Assembly (NCBI GenBank): GCA_905215065.1
Contig: CAJMOF010000017.1
Coordinates: forward strand, 1-40,377
Length of the DNA: 40,377 bases
From: an uncultured bacterium
GTDB taxonomy: Bacteria; Actinomycetota; Coriobacteriia; Coriobacteriales; Coriobacteriaceae
Reading direction: 5' to 3'
Under the pieces are notes generated by a model, which was not told the origin of the DNA, did not search any database, and worked only from the letters and a program-made list of their open reading frames with translations. The first letter of the stretch is position 1, and every line of letters begins with the position of its first letter. The position numbers and the translations under genes are program-made. Of the stretch, positions 32,061-40,375 are shown in pieces.

Positions 32061-32324
32061 ATGGTTTCTGAGAAGGCTACCCTCGTTAATCCTCAGGGTC
32101 TGCACATGCGTCCGGCTGGTCTGTTCGCCTCCACCATGGGCAAGTACGCCTGTGACGTGACGGTCGTCACCCCCGAGAAGGAGGTCAACGGCAAGTCCCC
32201 GATGGCCCTCATGGCTGCTGGTATCCCCTGCGGCACCGAGGTCGAGGTCAAGTGCGACGGCGCCGACGAGGCCGAGGCTCTGGCTGCTGCCATCGAGCTC
32301 ATCAAGAGCGGTCTTGGCGAGTAG
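32061..32324 (+). CDS. ptsH: Phosphocarrier protein HPr
   Basis: 87 aa. The active-site His15 lies in GLHMRPAG, and Ser46 in NGKSPMALMAAGI is the usual HPr-kinase site position. It carries phosphate from enzyme I to the PTS permease. AAAGGAG precedes the ATG. The upstream space has a TGAAAAACCGTTTGA element at 31965-31979, similar to the fructose PTS operator candidate, and an AT-rich TTAATATAAA at about 31985-31994 as a possible -10 region. A terminator follows. Confidence 0.96.
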   Translation: MVSEKATLVNPQGLHMRPAGLFASTMGKYACDVTVVTPEKEVNGKSPMALMAAGIPCGTEVEVKCDGADEAEALAAAIELIKSGLGE

Positions 32325-32370
32325 AACTCAAACGGGTCGCATGTTGAACAACTAAGTTCATATTTGGGGG

Positions 32371-32406
32371 CGCAGTGACCTGTCTTAAGGTAGCTGCGCT
32401 CTTTTG
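32371..32406 (+). terminator. Terminator between ptsH and ptsI
   Basis: GCGCAG pairs with CTGCGC, with ACCT/AGGT pairing inside, then TCTTTTG. It is weak enough for read-through, which may set HPr above enzyme I levels. Confidence 0.65.
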
Positions 32407-32457
32407 TCATGGATATGGCAAAACGCTTTATCACATGACACGGAGAGAGGAATGGGA

Positions 32458-34161
32458 ATGTATCAGGGAGTCAACGCTTCCGAGGGCATCGGTATCGGCA
32501 CCGTCATGGTCGCCGTCGATCCCGACTTGACGTTTGAGCCGCACGAGGTTGCTGATTCGGCAGCAGAGAAGGAGCGCTATCAGACCGCTCTTTCGGTCTT
32601 CTGCGAGAAGACCCAGGCTCAGGCCGACCACATGAAGGAGACGGTGGGCGAGGCCGAGGCCGAGATCATGAGCGGACACATTGTCCTGGCTCAGGATCCG
32701 GGCATGACCGACGCCATCAACGCCGCCATTGATGGCGGCACCTGCGCCGAGCAGGCGCTCATGGACACCTCGACCATGTTCGAGAACATGTTCCTGTCCA
32801 TGGACGATGAGATGTTCCGTCTGCGCGCGGCCGACATCGCCGACATCCGCACCGGTATTCTGGCCGAGCTGCTGGGCAAGGAGGTCGTCGACCTTTCCGT
32901 CCTGCCCGAGAACACCGTCGTTGTCGTGCACGACCTCACGCCGTCCATGACCGCCACGATCGATAAGGCCCACGTTGCCGGTATCGTCACCGAGACTGGT
33001 GGCCGCACGTCGCACTCCGCAATCATTGCGCGCGCCCTCGAGATCCCGGCTGTCCTTTCGGTTTCCAACAGCTGCACCGCACTGCGCAACGGCATGACCG
33101 TTGTCGTCGACGGTGGCAAGGGTATCGTCGAGGCCGATCCCGATGAGGAGACGCTCGCCGCTTACACTGCCAAGGCCGAGGCTTTCGCTGCCGAGAAGGC
33201 GGCTCTCGAGGCCTTCCGCGGCAAGCCGTCCGTGACTGCCGACGGCATCAAGAAGATTATTGCCTGCAACATCGGCAACCCCGATGACGTGCCCAACGCG
33301 CTCGATCACGATGCCGAGGCTATCGGCCTGTTCCGTTCCGAGTTCCTGTTCATGGATTCTGCTGAGCTTCCTTCCGAGGAGGAGCAGTTCAACGCCTACC
33401 GTAAGGTCGCCAGCGCGCTCAAGGGCGCTCCGGTCATCATCCGCACGCTCGATGTGGGTGGCGACAAGGAGATTCCGTACCTGCACATGGTCAAGGAAGA
33501 GAACCCCTTCATGGGCTTCCGCGCCGTGCGTTACTGCCTGGCCAACCCCGACCAGTACAAGGTCCAGCTCCGCGCCCTGCTGCGCGCCAGCGCCTTCGGT
33601 GACGTCAAGATTATGATCCCGCTCGTCACCTGCGTCGAGGAAGTCTTGGCTGTCAAGGAGCTCGTCGAGCAGTGCAAGACCGAGCTGACCGAAGAGGGTC
33701 GCAAGTTCAACGAGAACATCGAGGTCGGCATCATGGTCGAGACGCCTGCAGCCTCGCTGCTCGCTGACCGCCTGGCCGAGGTCGCCGACTTCTTCTCCAT
33801 CGGCACCAACGACCTGATCGGCTACACCATGTGCGCCGACCGTGGCAACGACACCATCTCCAACTTGTACCAGGTTTACTATCCCGCCGTGCTCCGCTCG
33901 CTCAAGAACATCATCGAGAGCGGCGTGAAGGCCGGCATCATGGTCGGCATGTGCGGCGAGGCCGCTGCCGATCCGTTGCTCGAGCCGCTGCTGATCAGCT
34001 GGGGCCTGGAGGAGTTCTCGATGAGCGCTCCGTCGATCCTGCGCGCCCGCAAGACCATCAGCCAGTGGACCAAGGCCGAGTGTGACGAGCTCGCCGAGAA
34101 GGCGCTCGCCTGCAACACCGCCGCCGAGGTCAAGGCACTGCTCGAGTCCGCAGCTCGCTAA
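32458..34161 (+). CDS. ptsI: PTS enzyme I (phosphoenolpyruvate--protein phosphotransferase)
   Basis: 567 aa. The N-terminal domain carries phosphorylated His186 in GGRTSHSAIIAR. The PEP-binding barrel has GLFRSEFLFMD, RTLDVGGDKEIPY, GIMVETPAA and the C-terminal MCGEAAADPL. It takes phosphate from PEP and passes it to HPr. The start at 32458 (MYQGVNASEGIGIG) is chosen because GAGAGG lies seven bases upstream; ATG 32452 is only one base from that site. Confidence 0.96.
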   Translation: MYQGVNASEGIGIGTVMVAVDPDLTFEPHEVADSAAEKERYQTALSVFCEKTQAQADHMKETVGEAEAEIMSGHIVLAQDPGMTDAINAAIDGGTCAEQALMDTSTMFENMFLSMDDEMFRLRAADIADIRTGILAELLGKEVVDLSVLPENTVVVVHDLTPSMTATIDKAHVAGIVTETGGRTSHSAIIARALEIPAVLSVSNSCTALRNGMTVVVDGGKGIVEADPDEETLAAYTAKAEAFAAEKAALEAFRGKPSVTADGIKKIIACNIGNPDDVPNALDHDAEAIGLFRSEFLFMDSAELPSEEEQFNAYRKVASALKGAPVIIRTLDVGGDKEIPYLHMVKEENPFMGFRAVRYCLANPDQYKVQLRALLRASAFGDVKIMIPLVTCVEEVLAVKELVEQCKTELTEEGRKFNENIEVGIMVETPAASLLADRLAEVADFFSIGTNDLIGYTMCADRGNDTISNLYQVYYPAVLRSLKNIIESGVKAGIMVGMCGEAAADPLLEPLLISWGLEEFSMSAPSILRARKTISQWTKAECDELAEKALACNTAAEVKALLESAAR

Positions 34162-34178
34162 TTTGGTATCAGAGGTAA

Positions 34179-34208
34179 CCGCGTGGTTGGAATGGGCCGG
34201 CCACGCGG
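34179..34208 (+). other. Stable hairpin between ptsI and the first FruK gene, no U-tract
   Basis: CCGCGTGGTTGG (34179-34190) pairs over all 12 bases (two G-U) with CCGGCCACGCGG (34197-34208) around AATGGG. CCCTCAC follows, so it is not a typical terminator. It may be an mRNA stability or processing element. Confidence 0.6.
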
Positions 34209-34235
34209 CCCTCACATATACAGGGGGTACTGTAA

Positions 34236-35168
34236 ATGTTCTACACGCTAACCGCTAACCCGGCTGTCGACATGACGGTTTCGAGCTCTCCGCTCGAGCC
34301 CGACGAGAACGTCCGCACCGGCTCGGCCAGCTACACGGCCAACGGCAAGGGCCTCGACGTGTCCTTCGCCTTTAAGAAGATGGGCGTCGATACCGTCGCG
34401 CTCGGCTTCTTCGCCGGCTTCACGGGCAAGTTTATCGTCGAGGAGGTCATGAACCTGGGTTGCCTCTGCCGCCCGGTCTGGACCGACGGTATCACGCGCA
34501 TCAACACCTACGTCAACGATGGCCAGCACGAGTACGGCATCCTGAACCCCGGTGCTCCGATCACGCCGCAGCATCAGGAGGAGCTCTACAACATCCTGGA
34601 CACCGCGGGCGACCTTGAGTGCCTGATCGTCTCCGGCTCCGTGCCTCCCAAAGCTACGCCCGACTTCCTGGCTCAGGTCATGGAGCACGCTCAGGCCCGT
34701 GGCGCCGACGTCGTCCTGGACCTGTCCTCCGACAAGCTCAAGGAGCTCGCTCACAAGAAGCCGCTGCTCATCAAGCCGAACCATCACGAGATGAAGGCTA
34801 TCTTCGGTGTGCCGGTCGACACCGACGACGAGGTCCGCGTTGCCATGAAGCTGGCTCACGAGGCCGGCGTCCAGAACGTGCTGCTCACCCGTGGTAGCCG
34901 CGGTGACGCTTACTTCTCCAACGGCGAGGACATCTGGTATGCCAAGCGTGAGTTCAACATCAAGCTGGTCTCTTCCGTCTGCGCCGGCGACTGCACCCTC
35001 GCTGCGTTCCTGCACAAGTGGTACAGGGATCGCGACAACGTCGAGGAGGCCATGAAGCTCGCTATGGCCACCGGCGCCAACGTTGCCGAGTCCGTCGGCA
35101 TTGGCGACTTCGGTCACGTTGACGAGTACAGCAAGCGTGTTGCTGTTCGCAAGCTCGATCGTCAGTAA
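34236..35168 (+). CDS. fruK: 1-phosphofructokinase family sugar kinase (PfkB fold), first paralogue
   Basis: 310 aa. N-terminus FYTLTANPAVDMTV and NGKGLDVSFAF match the FruK type of PfkB kinases. The catalytic motif reads SSVCAGDCTLAAF with the base Asp252; the usual GAGD glycine is Cys. It would phosphorylate fructose 1-phosphate to fructose 1,6-bisphosphate; tagatose 6-phosphate kinase activity is an alternative. AGGGGG lies seven bases before the ATG. It follows ptsI after 74 bases with a hairpin between, and a terminator follows. Confidence 0.82.
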   Translation: MFYTLTANPAVDMTVSSSPLEPDENVRTGSASYTANGKGLDVSFAFKKMGVDTVALGFFAGFTGKFIVEEVMNLGCLCRPVWTDGITRINTYVNDGQHEYGILNPGAPITPQHQEELYNILDTAGDLECLIVSGSVPPKATPDFLAQVMEHAQARGADVVLDLSSDKLKELAHKKPLLIKPNHHEMKAIFGVPVDTDDEVRVAMKLAHEAGVQNVLLTRGSRGDAYFSNGEDIWYAKREFNIKLVSSVCAGDCTLAAFLHKWYRDRDNVEEAMKLAMATGANVAESVGIGDFGHVDEYSKRVAVRKLDRQ

Positions 35169-35195
35169 TCGAAACGCGACATATTCGCGCGCATG

Positions 35196-35228
35196 CGGCG
35201 CCCCGGTTTCGGCCGGGGCGCCTTTTTT
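35196..35228 (+). terminator. Intrinsic terminator between the two FruK genes
   Basis: GGCGCCCCGG pairs with CCGGGGCGCC around a short loop, followed by TTTTTT. Confidence 0.92.
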
Positions 35229-35317
35229 GTTCTGTCATGGGGGAGACATGTTCTGCCGTACTTCATCGCTTCCACACCGTTCACCGAGTTGTTGTAGCCT
35301 TTTATCGATGCGTGGAA

Positions 35318-35349
35318 TATACTTTCATTAACTCGTTGCCTTGTGAAAG
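35318..35349 (+). promoter_or_regulatory. Promoter and candidate operator of the second FruK gene
   Basis: TATACT (35318-35323) is a good -10 box; no clear -35 box is seen. CTTTCA (35322-35327) and TGAAAG (35344-35349) form an inverted repeat 16 bases apart, like the CTTTCA and TGAAAG 17 bases apart at the PTS gene. TGAAAG overlaps the ribosome-binding site. Confidence 0.45.
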
Positions 35350-35357
35350 GAACATTC

Positions 35358-36290
35358 ATGATTTATACGCTCACTGCAAATCCTGCCATTGACTACAACA
35401 TCGCCTGCGACGGCCTTTCGGCCAACACCGTCACCCGCACGCGTAACGCGGTCTACACGCCCAACGGCAAGGGCCTCAACGTCTCGTTCACCCTCGATCA
35501 CTACGGCGTCGACACCACAATCCTGGGCTTTTTTGCCGGCTTCTCGGGCGAGTTCATCGTCAAGGGCGCCGAGGCCCTGGGCGTGCCCGTCAAGCCCGTG
35601 TGGACCGACGGCATTACGCGCGTTAACGTCTTCCTCAACGCCGGTCCCGATACCGAGTACAACATGGTCAACGCCGGTGCCGCCATCAACGAGGCCAACG
35701 AGCAGGAGATGTTTGAGCTCATCGATTCACTCGACGATATGACCTGCCTGGTCATCAGCGGCTCGCTGCCTCCCAACACCTCCGAGGGTTTCCTGGCCGA
35801 GGTGCTTCGCCGTGTTAAGGCAAAGGGCGCCGAGTTCGTGCTCGATATCTCGAGCCATCAGCTGGCCGACCTTATTGCCATGGAGCCGTTGCTCATTAAG
35901 CCCAACGACGACGAGCTGCTCGACATCTTTGGCATTAAGGTGAGCGGTGGCGACGACGAGTCTGTCAAGGGCGCGATGGCCGAGCTGCATGCCAAGGGCG
36001 CCAAGAACGTGTTGCTGACCCTCGGCGGTGCCGGTGCATACTTCTCCAACGGGGAGCACATCTGGTTTGCCAAGCGCACCTTCGACGTCAAGCTGCTGTC
36101 GACGGTCTGCGCCGGCGATTCCTCGCTGGCCGCTTTCCTGTCCGTGTGGCACGACGCTCCCGAGCGCGTCGAGGACGCCCTGCGCCTCTCGATGGCCACC
36201 GGCGCCAACGTGGTCGAGTGCCCGGGCCTGGGCGACTTTGCCAAGGTCGATGAGTATCAGAAGGGCATTGCCATCCGTCAGGTCTGCTAG
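35358..36290 (+). CDS. fruK: 1-phosphofructokinase family sugar kinase (PfkB fold), second paralogue
   Basis: 310 aa, the same length as its neighbour and clearly a paralogue (IYTLTANPAIDYN, PNGKGLNVSF, FFAGFSGEFIV, VWTDGITRVN). The catalytic motif STVCAGDSSLAAF has Asp254, again with Cys for Gly. It has its own promoter and terminator, so it can be expressed apart from the first copy. A related substrate, such as tagatose 6-phosphate, or conditional expression may explain keeping both. GAAAGGA precedes the ATG at 35358. Confidence 0.82.
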   Translation: MIYTLTANPAIDYNIACDGLSANTVTRTRNAVYTPNGKGLNVSFTLDHYGVDTTILGFFAGFSGEFIVKGAEALGVPVKPVWTDGITRVNVFLNAGPDTEYNMVNAGAAINEANEQEMFELIDSLDDMTCLVISGSLPPNTSEGFLAEVLRRVKAKGAEFVLDISSHQLADLIAMEPLLIKPNDDELLDIFGIKVSGGDDESVKGAMAELHAKGAKNVLLTLGGAGAYFSNGEHIWFAKRTFDVKLLSTVCAGDSSLAAFLSVWHDAPERVEDALRLSMATGANVVECPGLGDFAKVDEYQKGIAIRQVC

Positions 36291-36322
36291 CGCAACGTAC
36301 GGGCCTTGGTTTCTTGCTTTGT

Positions 36323-36361
36323 TGAGCACCCGTCTCGGATTACCGAGGCGGGTGCTTTTTC
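36323..36361 (+). terminator. Intrinsic terminator after the second FruK gene
   Basis: AGCACCCGTCTCGG pairs with CCGAGGCGGGTGCT (one mismatch) around a four-base loop, followed by TTTTT. Confidence 0.9.
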
Positions 36362-36491
36362 ATTTTGGTAGCCGAGGACTTGGCACTCAATCACGCGAGA
36401 TGTGGGTTCGCGTGTGCGCCCGCTCTCGTTTCTTGCTAGACTTCTTGGGAACCGTCAATCGATACGCCCGCAAGTGCAGGAGGCCACAGGA

Positions 36492-37886
36492 ATGTGCAAT
36501 GTTTCGCTTAACGCTACGCAGCCGTCAGCCGCCTCTCTGCGCGTGTTGCGAGCCCTCGAGGATGCCGGTCTTGAGGCCTGGTATGTTGGCGGTTGGGTGC
36601 GTGACGCGCTGATGGGATGCCCCAGCCACGATGTAGATATGTGCTGCAGCGGCCTGTGGCAGGAGTCCAAAGAGGCGCTCGAAGCGGCTGATATTGCCGT
36701 GGTTGAGTCGGGCATTAAATTTGGCGGCATCACCGCCATTTGCGATGGCGAGCGCATTGAGGTCACCACCTATCGCCTGGACGGCTTCTATACCGATGGG
36801 CGCCATCCTCAGAGTGTGGAGCGTGCCGCTTCGCTCGAGGACGATCTGGCGCGTCGTGACTTTACCGTTAATGCCATGGCCTGGCATCCCGAGTGCGGGC
36901 TTGTCGACCGCTACGACGGCCAGGGTGATCTGGAGCGAAAGCTGATTCGTGCCGTCGGCAATCCCAAGCGCCGCTTTAACGAGGATGCCCTGCGCATGCT
37001 GCGTGCGGTGCGTTTTGCCTGCCGCCTGGACTTTGTGATTGAGCCCGAGACTAAGCGCGCCCTTGCCGAGTGCGCGCCGCAGCTCGATGCCGTGGCGCGC
37101 GAGCGCGTGGGTATTGAGCTCGAGGGTATCCTTTCGACCGGCCACGGGGGAGACGCCATGCTGCGCTACCCCGAGCTCATCTGCGCCGCCGTACCAGAGC
37201 TTGCGCCGGCTCGTGGGTTTGACCAGCGCAGTGTCTATCATGCGTTTAACGTCTACGAGCATATCGCCCGTGTGCTGACGGTGGCGGGGGAGTTGGCGCT
37301 GTGCGACGGCGTTACACCCTCAATGAGCCTGATGTGGGCGGCGTTTTTGCACGATGTGTCCAAGCCCGACTGTTTCACGGTCGACCATGCCGGCAGCGGA
37401 CACTTCTACGGTCACCCCGAGCTCGGGGCCAAGAAGGCACGTGCCATTATGGATCGCCTCGCGCTTTCGCACGATTTGGTTCGCGACGTGTGCCTACTCA
37501 TCAAGTATCACGACAAGCCGCTGCGTCCCGAGCGCTCCTGCTTGCTCAATATGATGCGCGCGCTTTCGGGCGAGGGCGTCGACACGCCGCGTCTGATGGA
37601 CGAGCTCATGGACCTCAAGCGTGCCGACACACTTGGCAAGGCCCCGTCGTGCTTCTATTACGTCGAGACGATTGAGGAGATGCGCGCGCTGGCGCACGAG
37701 CTACTGGAGGCGCGGGAGCCCTATTCGCTCAAGATGCTTGCTATCAACGGCGGCGACTTGATTCGTGCCGGTGTGAAGCCGGGGCCCGAGCTAGGCCAGC
37801 TACTCAACGCCGCCCTCGAAGCCGTTATCGAGGACAACATCCCCAACGATCGCGAAACCCTTTTGGTTCATCTCAACTTGAATTAG
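36492..37886 (+). CDS. CCA tRNA nucleotidyltransferase / polyA polymerase family
   Basis: 464 aa class II nucleotidyltransferase. The head domain has YVGGWVRDALMG and the metal-binding HDVDMC, followed by RRDFTVNAMAWH and RRFNEDALRMLRAVRFACRL. The C-terminal half holds an HD domain with FLHDVSKPDCF. It repairs or adds the 3' CCA of tRNAs. The two tRNA-Glu genes downstream already encode CCA. AGGAGG precedes ATG 36492 by eight bases, which decides the start over an upstream in-frame ATG at 36402. Confidence 0.92.
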   Translation: MCNVSLNATQPSAASLRVLRALEDAGLEAWYVGGWVRDALMGCPSHDVDMCCSGLWQESKEALEAADIAVVESGIKFGGITAICDGERIEVTTYRLDGFYTDGRHPQSVERAASLEDDLARRDFTVNAMAWHPECGLVDRYDGQGDLERKLIRAVGNPKRRFNEDALRMLRAVRFACRLDFVIEPETKRALAECAPQLDAVARERVGIELEGILSTGHGGDAMLRYPELICAAVPELAPARGFDQRSVYHAFNVYEHIARVLTVAGELALCDGVTPSMSLMWAAFLHDVSKPDCFTVDHAGSGHFYGHPELGAKKARAIMDRLALSHDLVRDVCLLIKYHDKPLRPERSCLLNMMRALSGEGVDTPRLMDELMDLKRADTLGKAPSCFYYVETIEEMRALAHELLEAREPYSLKMLAINGGDLIRAGVKPGPELGQLLNAALEAVIEDNIPNDRETLLVHLNLN

Positions 37887-37950
37887 CTAATTAGTTGACC
37901 TGCGCGTTCCATAACCTGTCGACAATTTTTCGGCAATTTGGAATTTCTTC

Positions 37951-37979
37951 TTGCGCTGATGTTTTTTGTCCCGTAATAT
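37951..37979 (+). promoter_or_regulatory. Promoter of the tandem tRNA-Glu genes
   Basis: TTGCGC (37951-37956) and TAATAT (37974-37979) are spaced by exactly 17 bases, 34 bases before the first tRNA. Confidence 0.7.
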
Positions 37980-38013
37980 ATTTCCTCGCAGCACGGCAGT
38001 GCAGATGTCATGT

Positions 38014-38090
38014 GGCCCGTTCGTCTAGCGGTTTAGGACGCCGCCCTCTCAAGGCGGAGATCACCAGTTCGAATCTGGTACGGGCTACCA
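38014..38090 (+). tRNA. tRNA-Glu (anticodon CUC), copy 1
   Basis: The acceptor stem GGCCCGT pairs with ACGGGCT (first pair G-U), and the 3' CCA is encoded. The D arm starts GTCTAGCGG. The anticodon stem CCGCC/GGCGG encloses CTCTCAA, anticodon CTC. The T arm contains AGTTCGAATCT. The matching codon is GAG, the dominant Glu codon in this window. Confidence 0.95.
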
Positions 38091-38112
38091 CTTCTTTTCT
38101 GCCGAGGCCTAT

Positions 38113-38189
38113 GGCCCGTTCGTCTAGCGGTTTAGGACGCCGCCCTCTCAAGGCGGAGATCACCAGTTCGAATCTGGTACGGGCTACCA
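38113..38189 (+). tRNA. tRNA-Glu (anticodon CUC), copy 2
   Basis: This is identical to copy 1 over all 77 bases including the CCA, 22 bases downstream of it. Both are probably processed from one transcript. Confidence 0.95.
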
Positions 38190-38199
38190 CGCATCTGAT

Positions 38200-38233
38200 A
38201 CCCGGTCTTTCCACGGAAGGCCGGGTTTTTTAT
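38200..38233 (+). terminator. Intrinsic terminator after the tRNA pair
   Basis: CCCGG and inner CTTTCC/GAAGG bases pair with CCGGG around a small loop, followed by TTTTTT. Confidence 0.88.
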
Positions 38234-38339
38234 TATCAAACAACTGTCTGTCATTCCCGTTTGAACAAGAGCTTTGCGTTCTGCTTATGGCCCTTACGGG
38301 TACAATAACCAAGATATTTTGACTGTTAGAAGGAGTCTC

Positions 38340-39647
38340 ATGACGGAGTCCTCTCAGCATACGTCCAAGCCCCAGGTCGAGGTTGAGGCCTCGGGCGGCG
38401 ATGACAATAAGAGCGCACGCCGCGGCGCAATCTTTATCGGCGTTGTGCTGGTGGGTTATATCGTCTATCTGGTGGTAACCGGGCAGATGGGGCAGTTCTG
38501 GGCTGCAATGTCGAGCGTCCAGGCGCCCTGGCTCGTTGTCGCGTGTCTCTGCATGTTCATGTATCTGTTCTTTGGCATTGTGGCCTATGCGATCGCCGTC
38601 TGGCTCGACCCCAATTCACCCGTCGGCATTCGCGACCTGATCTCGGTCGAGGCGAGTGGCATCTTCTTTGGCAACCTGACGCCCATGATGATGGGCTCTA
38701 CGCCTGCCCAGATCTACCGCCTGACCAAAGCGGGCCAAAACGTGGGCGAAGCGGGTGCCACGCAGTTCACCCGATTTATTGTGTATCAGTTTGGCCTCGT
38801 TGCCTGGGGCGCTATCCTATTGCTTGCTCGCATGCCGTTTTTTGCCGAGCGCTATGGCGACATGACGCTGCTGTGCGTCTTTAGTTTTGGCGGTCACTGC
38901 TGCATCCTGCTCGGCATCTTCGCCGTCGCGCTCATGCCTAAGACCGTCACGCGCGTCGCCCATTGCATCATCAATTGGCTCGAGCGCATAGGTGTCTCGG
39001 CCACTAAGATCGATGGATGGCGCTCGTTTGTCGATGGCGAGATCTACTCCTTCTCCGAGAAGTTCAAGCTTTCGGCCGGACATTTTTCTTCCATGCTGCT
39101 CACCGTGTTTATCACCATGCTGCAGCTCGCGTTTTTCTATCTGGTGCCGTATTTTCTGATGCTCGCCTTTGGCCACCACGAGGTCGACTTTTTCTCGGTC
39201 ATGGCCGCGAGCGCCTTTGTCCAGCTGCTGAGCTCTGCGGTTCCCTTGCCCGGTGGAACTGGTGGCGCTGAGGGCGGCTTTGCTTTGTTCTTGGGTCATT
39301 TCTTTGGGTCGGCTTCGACCGCCGGCTATCTGCTGTGGCGTCTCATTACGTTTATCGCGCCGACCATTTTGGCTGCGCCCCTGCTGGGCCTTAAGAGCGC
39401 CCACAACGAGAGCATCCATGCGCGCTGGGATCGCGTGATGCGCAAGCTCGGCCGCGAGCCTCAGACGCCCTCTGCGCCCACTAAGCCGCACCCCACGAAT
39501 GCTGTTACCGTTGATCCCAGGAAGCACGCTCAGAAGGCTTCTGGGACCGCTAAGCCGGCTCATAAAGCCTATGTGCGCCAGACGGGCGACGGTATCCGCG
39601 TATCTCCGTCGGCGCTCAATAAGAAGAAGCACCCTAAGTCGCGGTAG
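38340..39647 (+). CDS. Lysylphosphatidylglycerol synthase TM-domain (UPF0104/YbhN-like) membrane protein
   Basis: 435 aa with seven or eight membrane helices between about residues 28 and 360. Family segments include FFGNLTPMMMGSTPAQIYRL and SSAVPLPGGTGGAEGGF. This is the flippase-like part of MprF alone; no lysyl-transferase domain is attached. Such proteins are thought to move lipids across the membrane, and the substrate is unknown. The C-terminal tail of about 70 residues is basic and Pro/Lys-rich (PTKPHPTNAV, NKKKHPKSR). AAGGAG lies five bases before the ATG at 38340. GGTACAATAACC upstream resembles a -10 region. Confidence 0.85.
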   Translation: MTESSQHTSKPQVEVEASGGDDNKSARRGAIFIGVVLVGYIVYLVVTGQMGQFWAAMSSVQAPWLVVACLCMFMYLFFGIVAYAIAVWLDPNSPVGIRDLISVEASGIFFGNLTPMMMGSTPAQIYRLTKAGQNVGEAGATQFTRFIVYQFGLVAWGAILLLARMPFFAERYGDMTLLCVFSFGGHCCILLGIFAVALMPKTVTRVAHCIINWLERIGVSATKIDGWRSFVDGEIYSFSEKFKLSAGHFSSMLLTVFITMLQLAFFYLVPYFLMLAFGHHEVDFFSVMAASAFVQLLSSAVPLPGGTGGAEGGFALFLGHFFGSASTAGYLLWRLITFIAPTILAAPLLGLKSAHNESIHARWDRVMRKLGREPQTPSAPTKPHPTNAVTVDPRKHAQKASGTAKPAHKAYVRQTGDGIRVSPSALNKKKHPKSR

Positions 39648-39697
39648 GGCAGTCGTGCGTTCTTCATGATGCGGGGCATATTTGAGCTGTATGGGGG

Positions 39698-39721
39698 ATA
39701 ATCCTCTTACGTAGATTATCT
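39698..39721. promoter_or_regulatory. Candidate operator upstream of the TetR-type gene
   Basis: GATAATC (39698-39704) and GATTATC (39715-39721) form a perfect 7-bp inverted repeat with a 10-base spacer, 42 bases before the start. TetR proteins often bind such repeats in their own promoters. Confidence 0.4.
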
Positions 39722-39763
39722 CTCATCTGTTGATGAATGCTCGCATATCGAAGGGACACACCC

Positions 39764-40375
39764 ATGGCCACCAGTAAACCGCGTATTGATCGCCGTATCG
39801 TTCGCAGCCGCAATGCCATCCTTTCCGCTTTCGAGCGCTTGCTCATGGAAAAGCCGCTGGCAGACATTACGGTGAGTGCCATCGCGCGCGAGGCCAATGT
39901 CGACCGTAAAACCTTCTACGTGCACTTTGGTACGGTTGATGGCTTGCTCGATGCCATTGCCGTCGATGTGGTGGAGATGATTGTCGACTCGGTCGAGAAA
40001 ACGCTTGCCTCCATGGACGGCGACACCAACGAACGCGCCCTGGGCGCGGCGGCGACCTTCTTTAAGACCATCAACGAGGCACTTTGCAATAACCTCGTGC
40101 TCAATCGCCAGCTGATTGAAAACATCCCGCTCGACGATTTTATGACGCGTTTGCGCGTGCCGCTCGAGCATGAGATTGCCGAGCGCGATCTGCTGCCCCA
40201 AGGTCTCAAGGACGAGATGTTCGACTACTATCTGGCGTTTTTGCTGTCGGGTATTATCGGAATCTATCGCACATGGGCGCTGTCTGACGGCTCGGTTCCT
40301 ATCGAGCGCGTCTCGGAGGTCGCCAACGACCTGACTCTCAATGGCCTGTCGAGTCTGGAATCTCGCTTGGATTAG
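39764..40375 (+). CDS. TetR/AcrR family transcriptional regulator
   Basis: 203 aa. The helix-turn-helix (about 10-55) reads RSRNAILSAFERLLMEKPLADITVSAIAREANVDRKTFYVHFGTVD, the TetR N-terminal pattern. The C-terminal ligand domain resembles the TetR_C group seen in DhaS-like regulators, but its ligand is unknown. AAGGG lies about eight bases before the ATG at 39764. It may regulate itself or the preceding membrane protein; the gene after it lies outside the window. Confidence 0.9.
   Translation: MATSKPRIDRRIVRSRNAILSAFERLLMEKPLADITVSAIAREANVDRKTFYVHFGTVDGLLDAIAVDVVEMIVDSVEKTLASMDGDTNERALGAAATFFKTINEALCNNLVLNRQLIENIPLDDFMTRLRVPLEHEIAERDLLPQGLKDEMFDYYLAFLLSGIIGIYRTWALSDGSVPIERVSEVANDLTLNGLSSLESRLD

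Noticed and set aside
37895..38308. Open frame spanning the two tRNA genes
   Set aside because: It consists mainly of the two tRNA-Glu copies read as codons.
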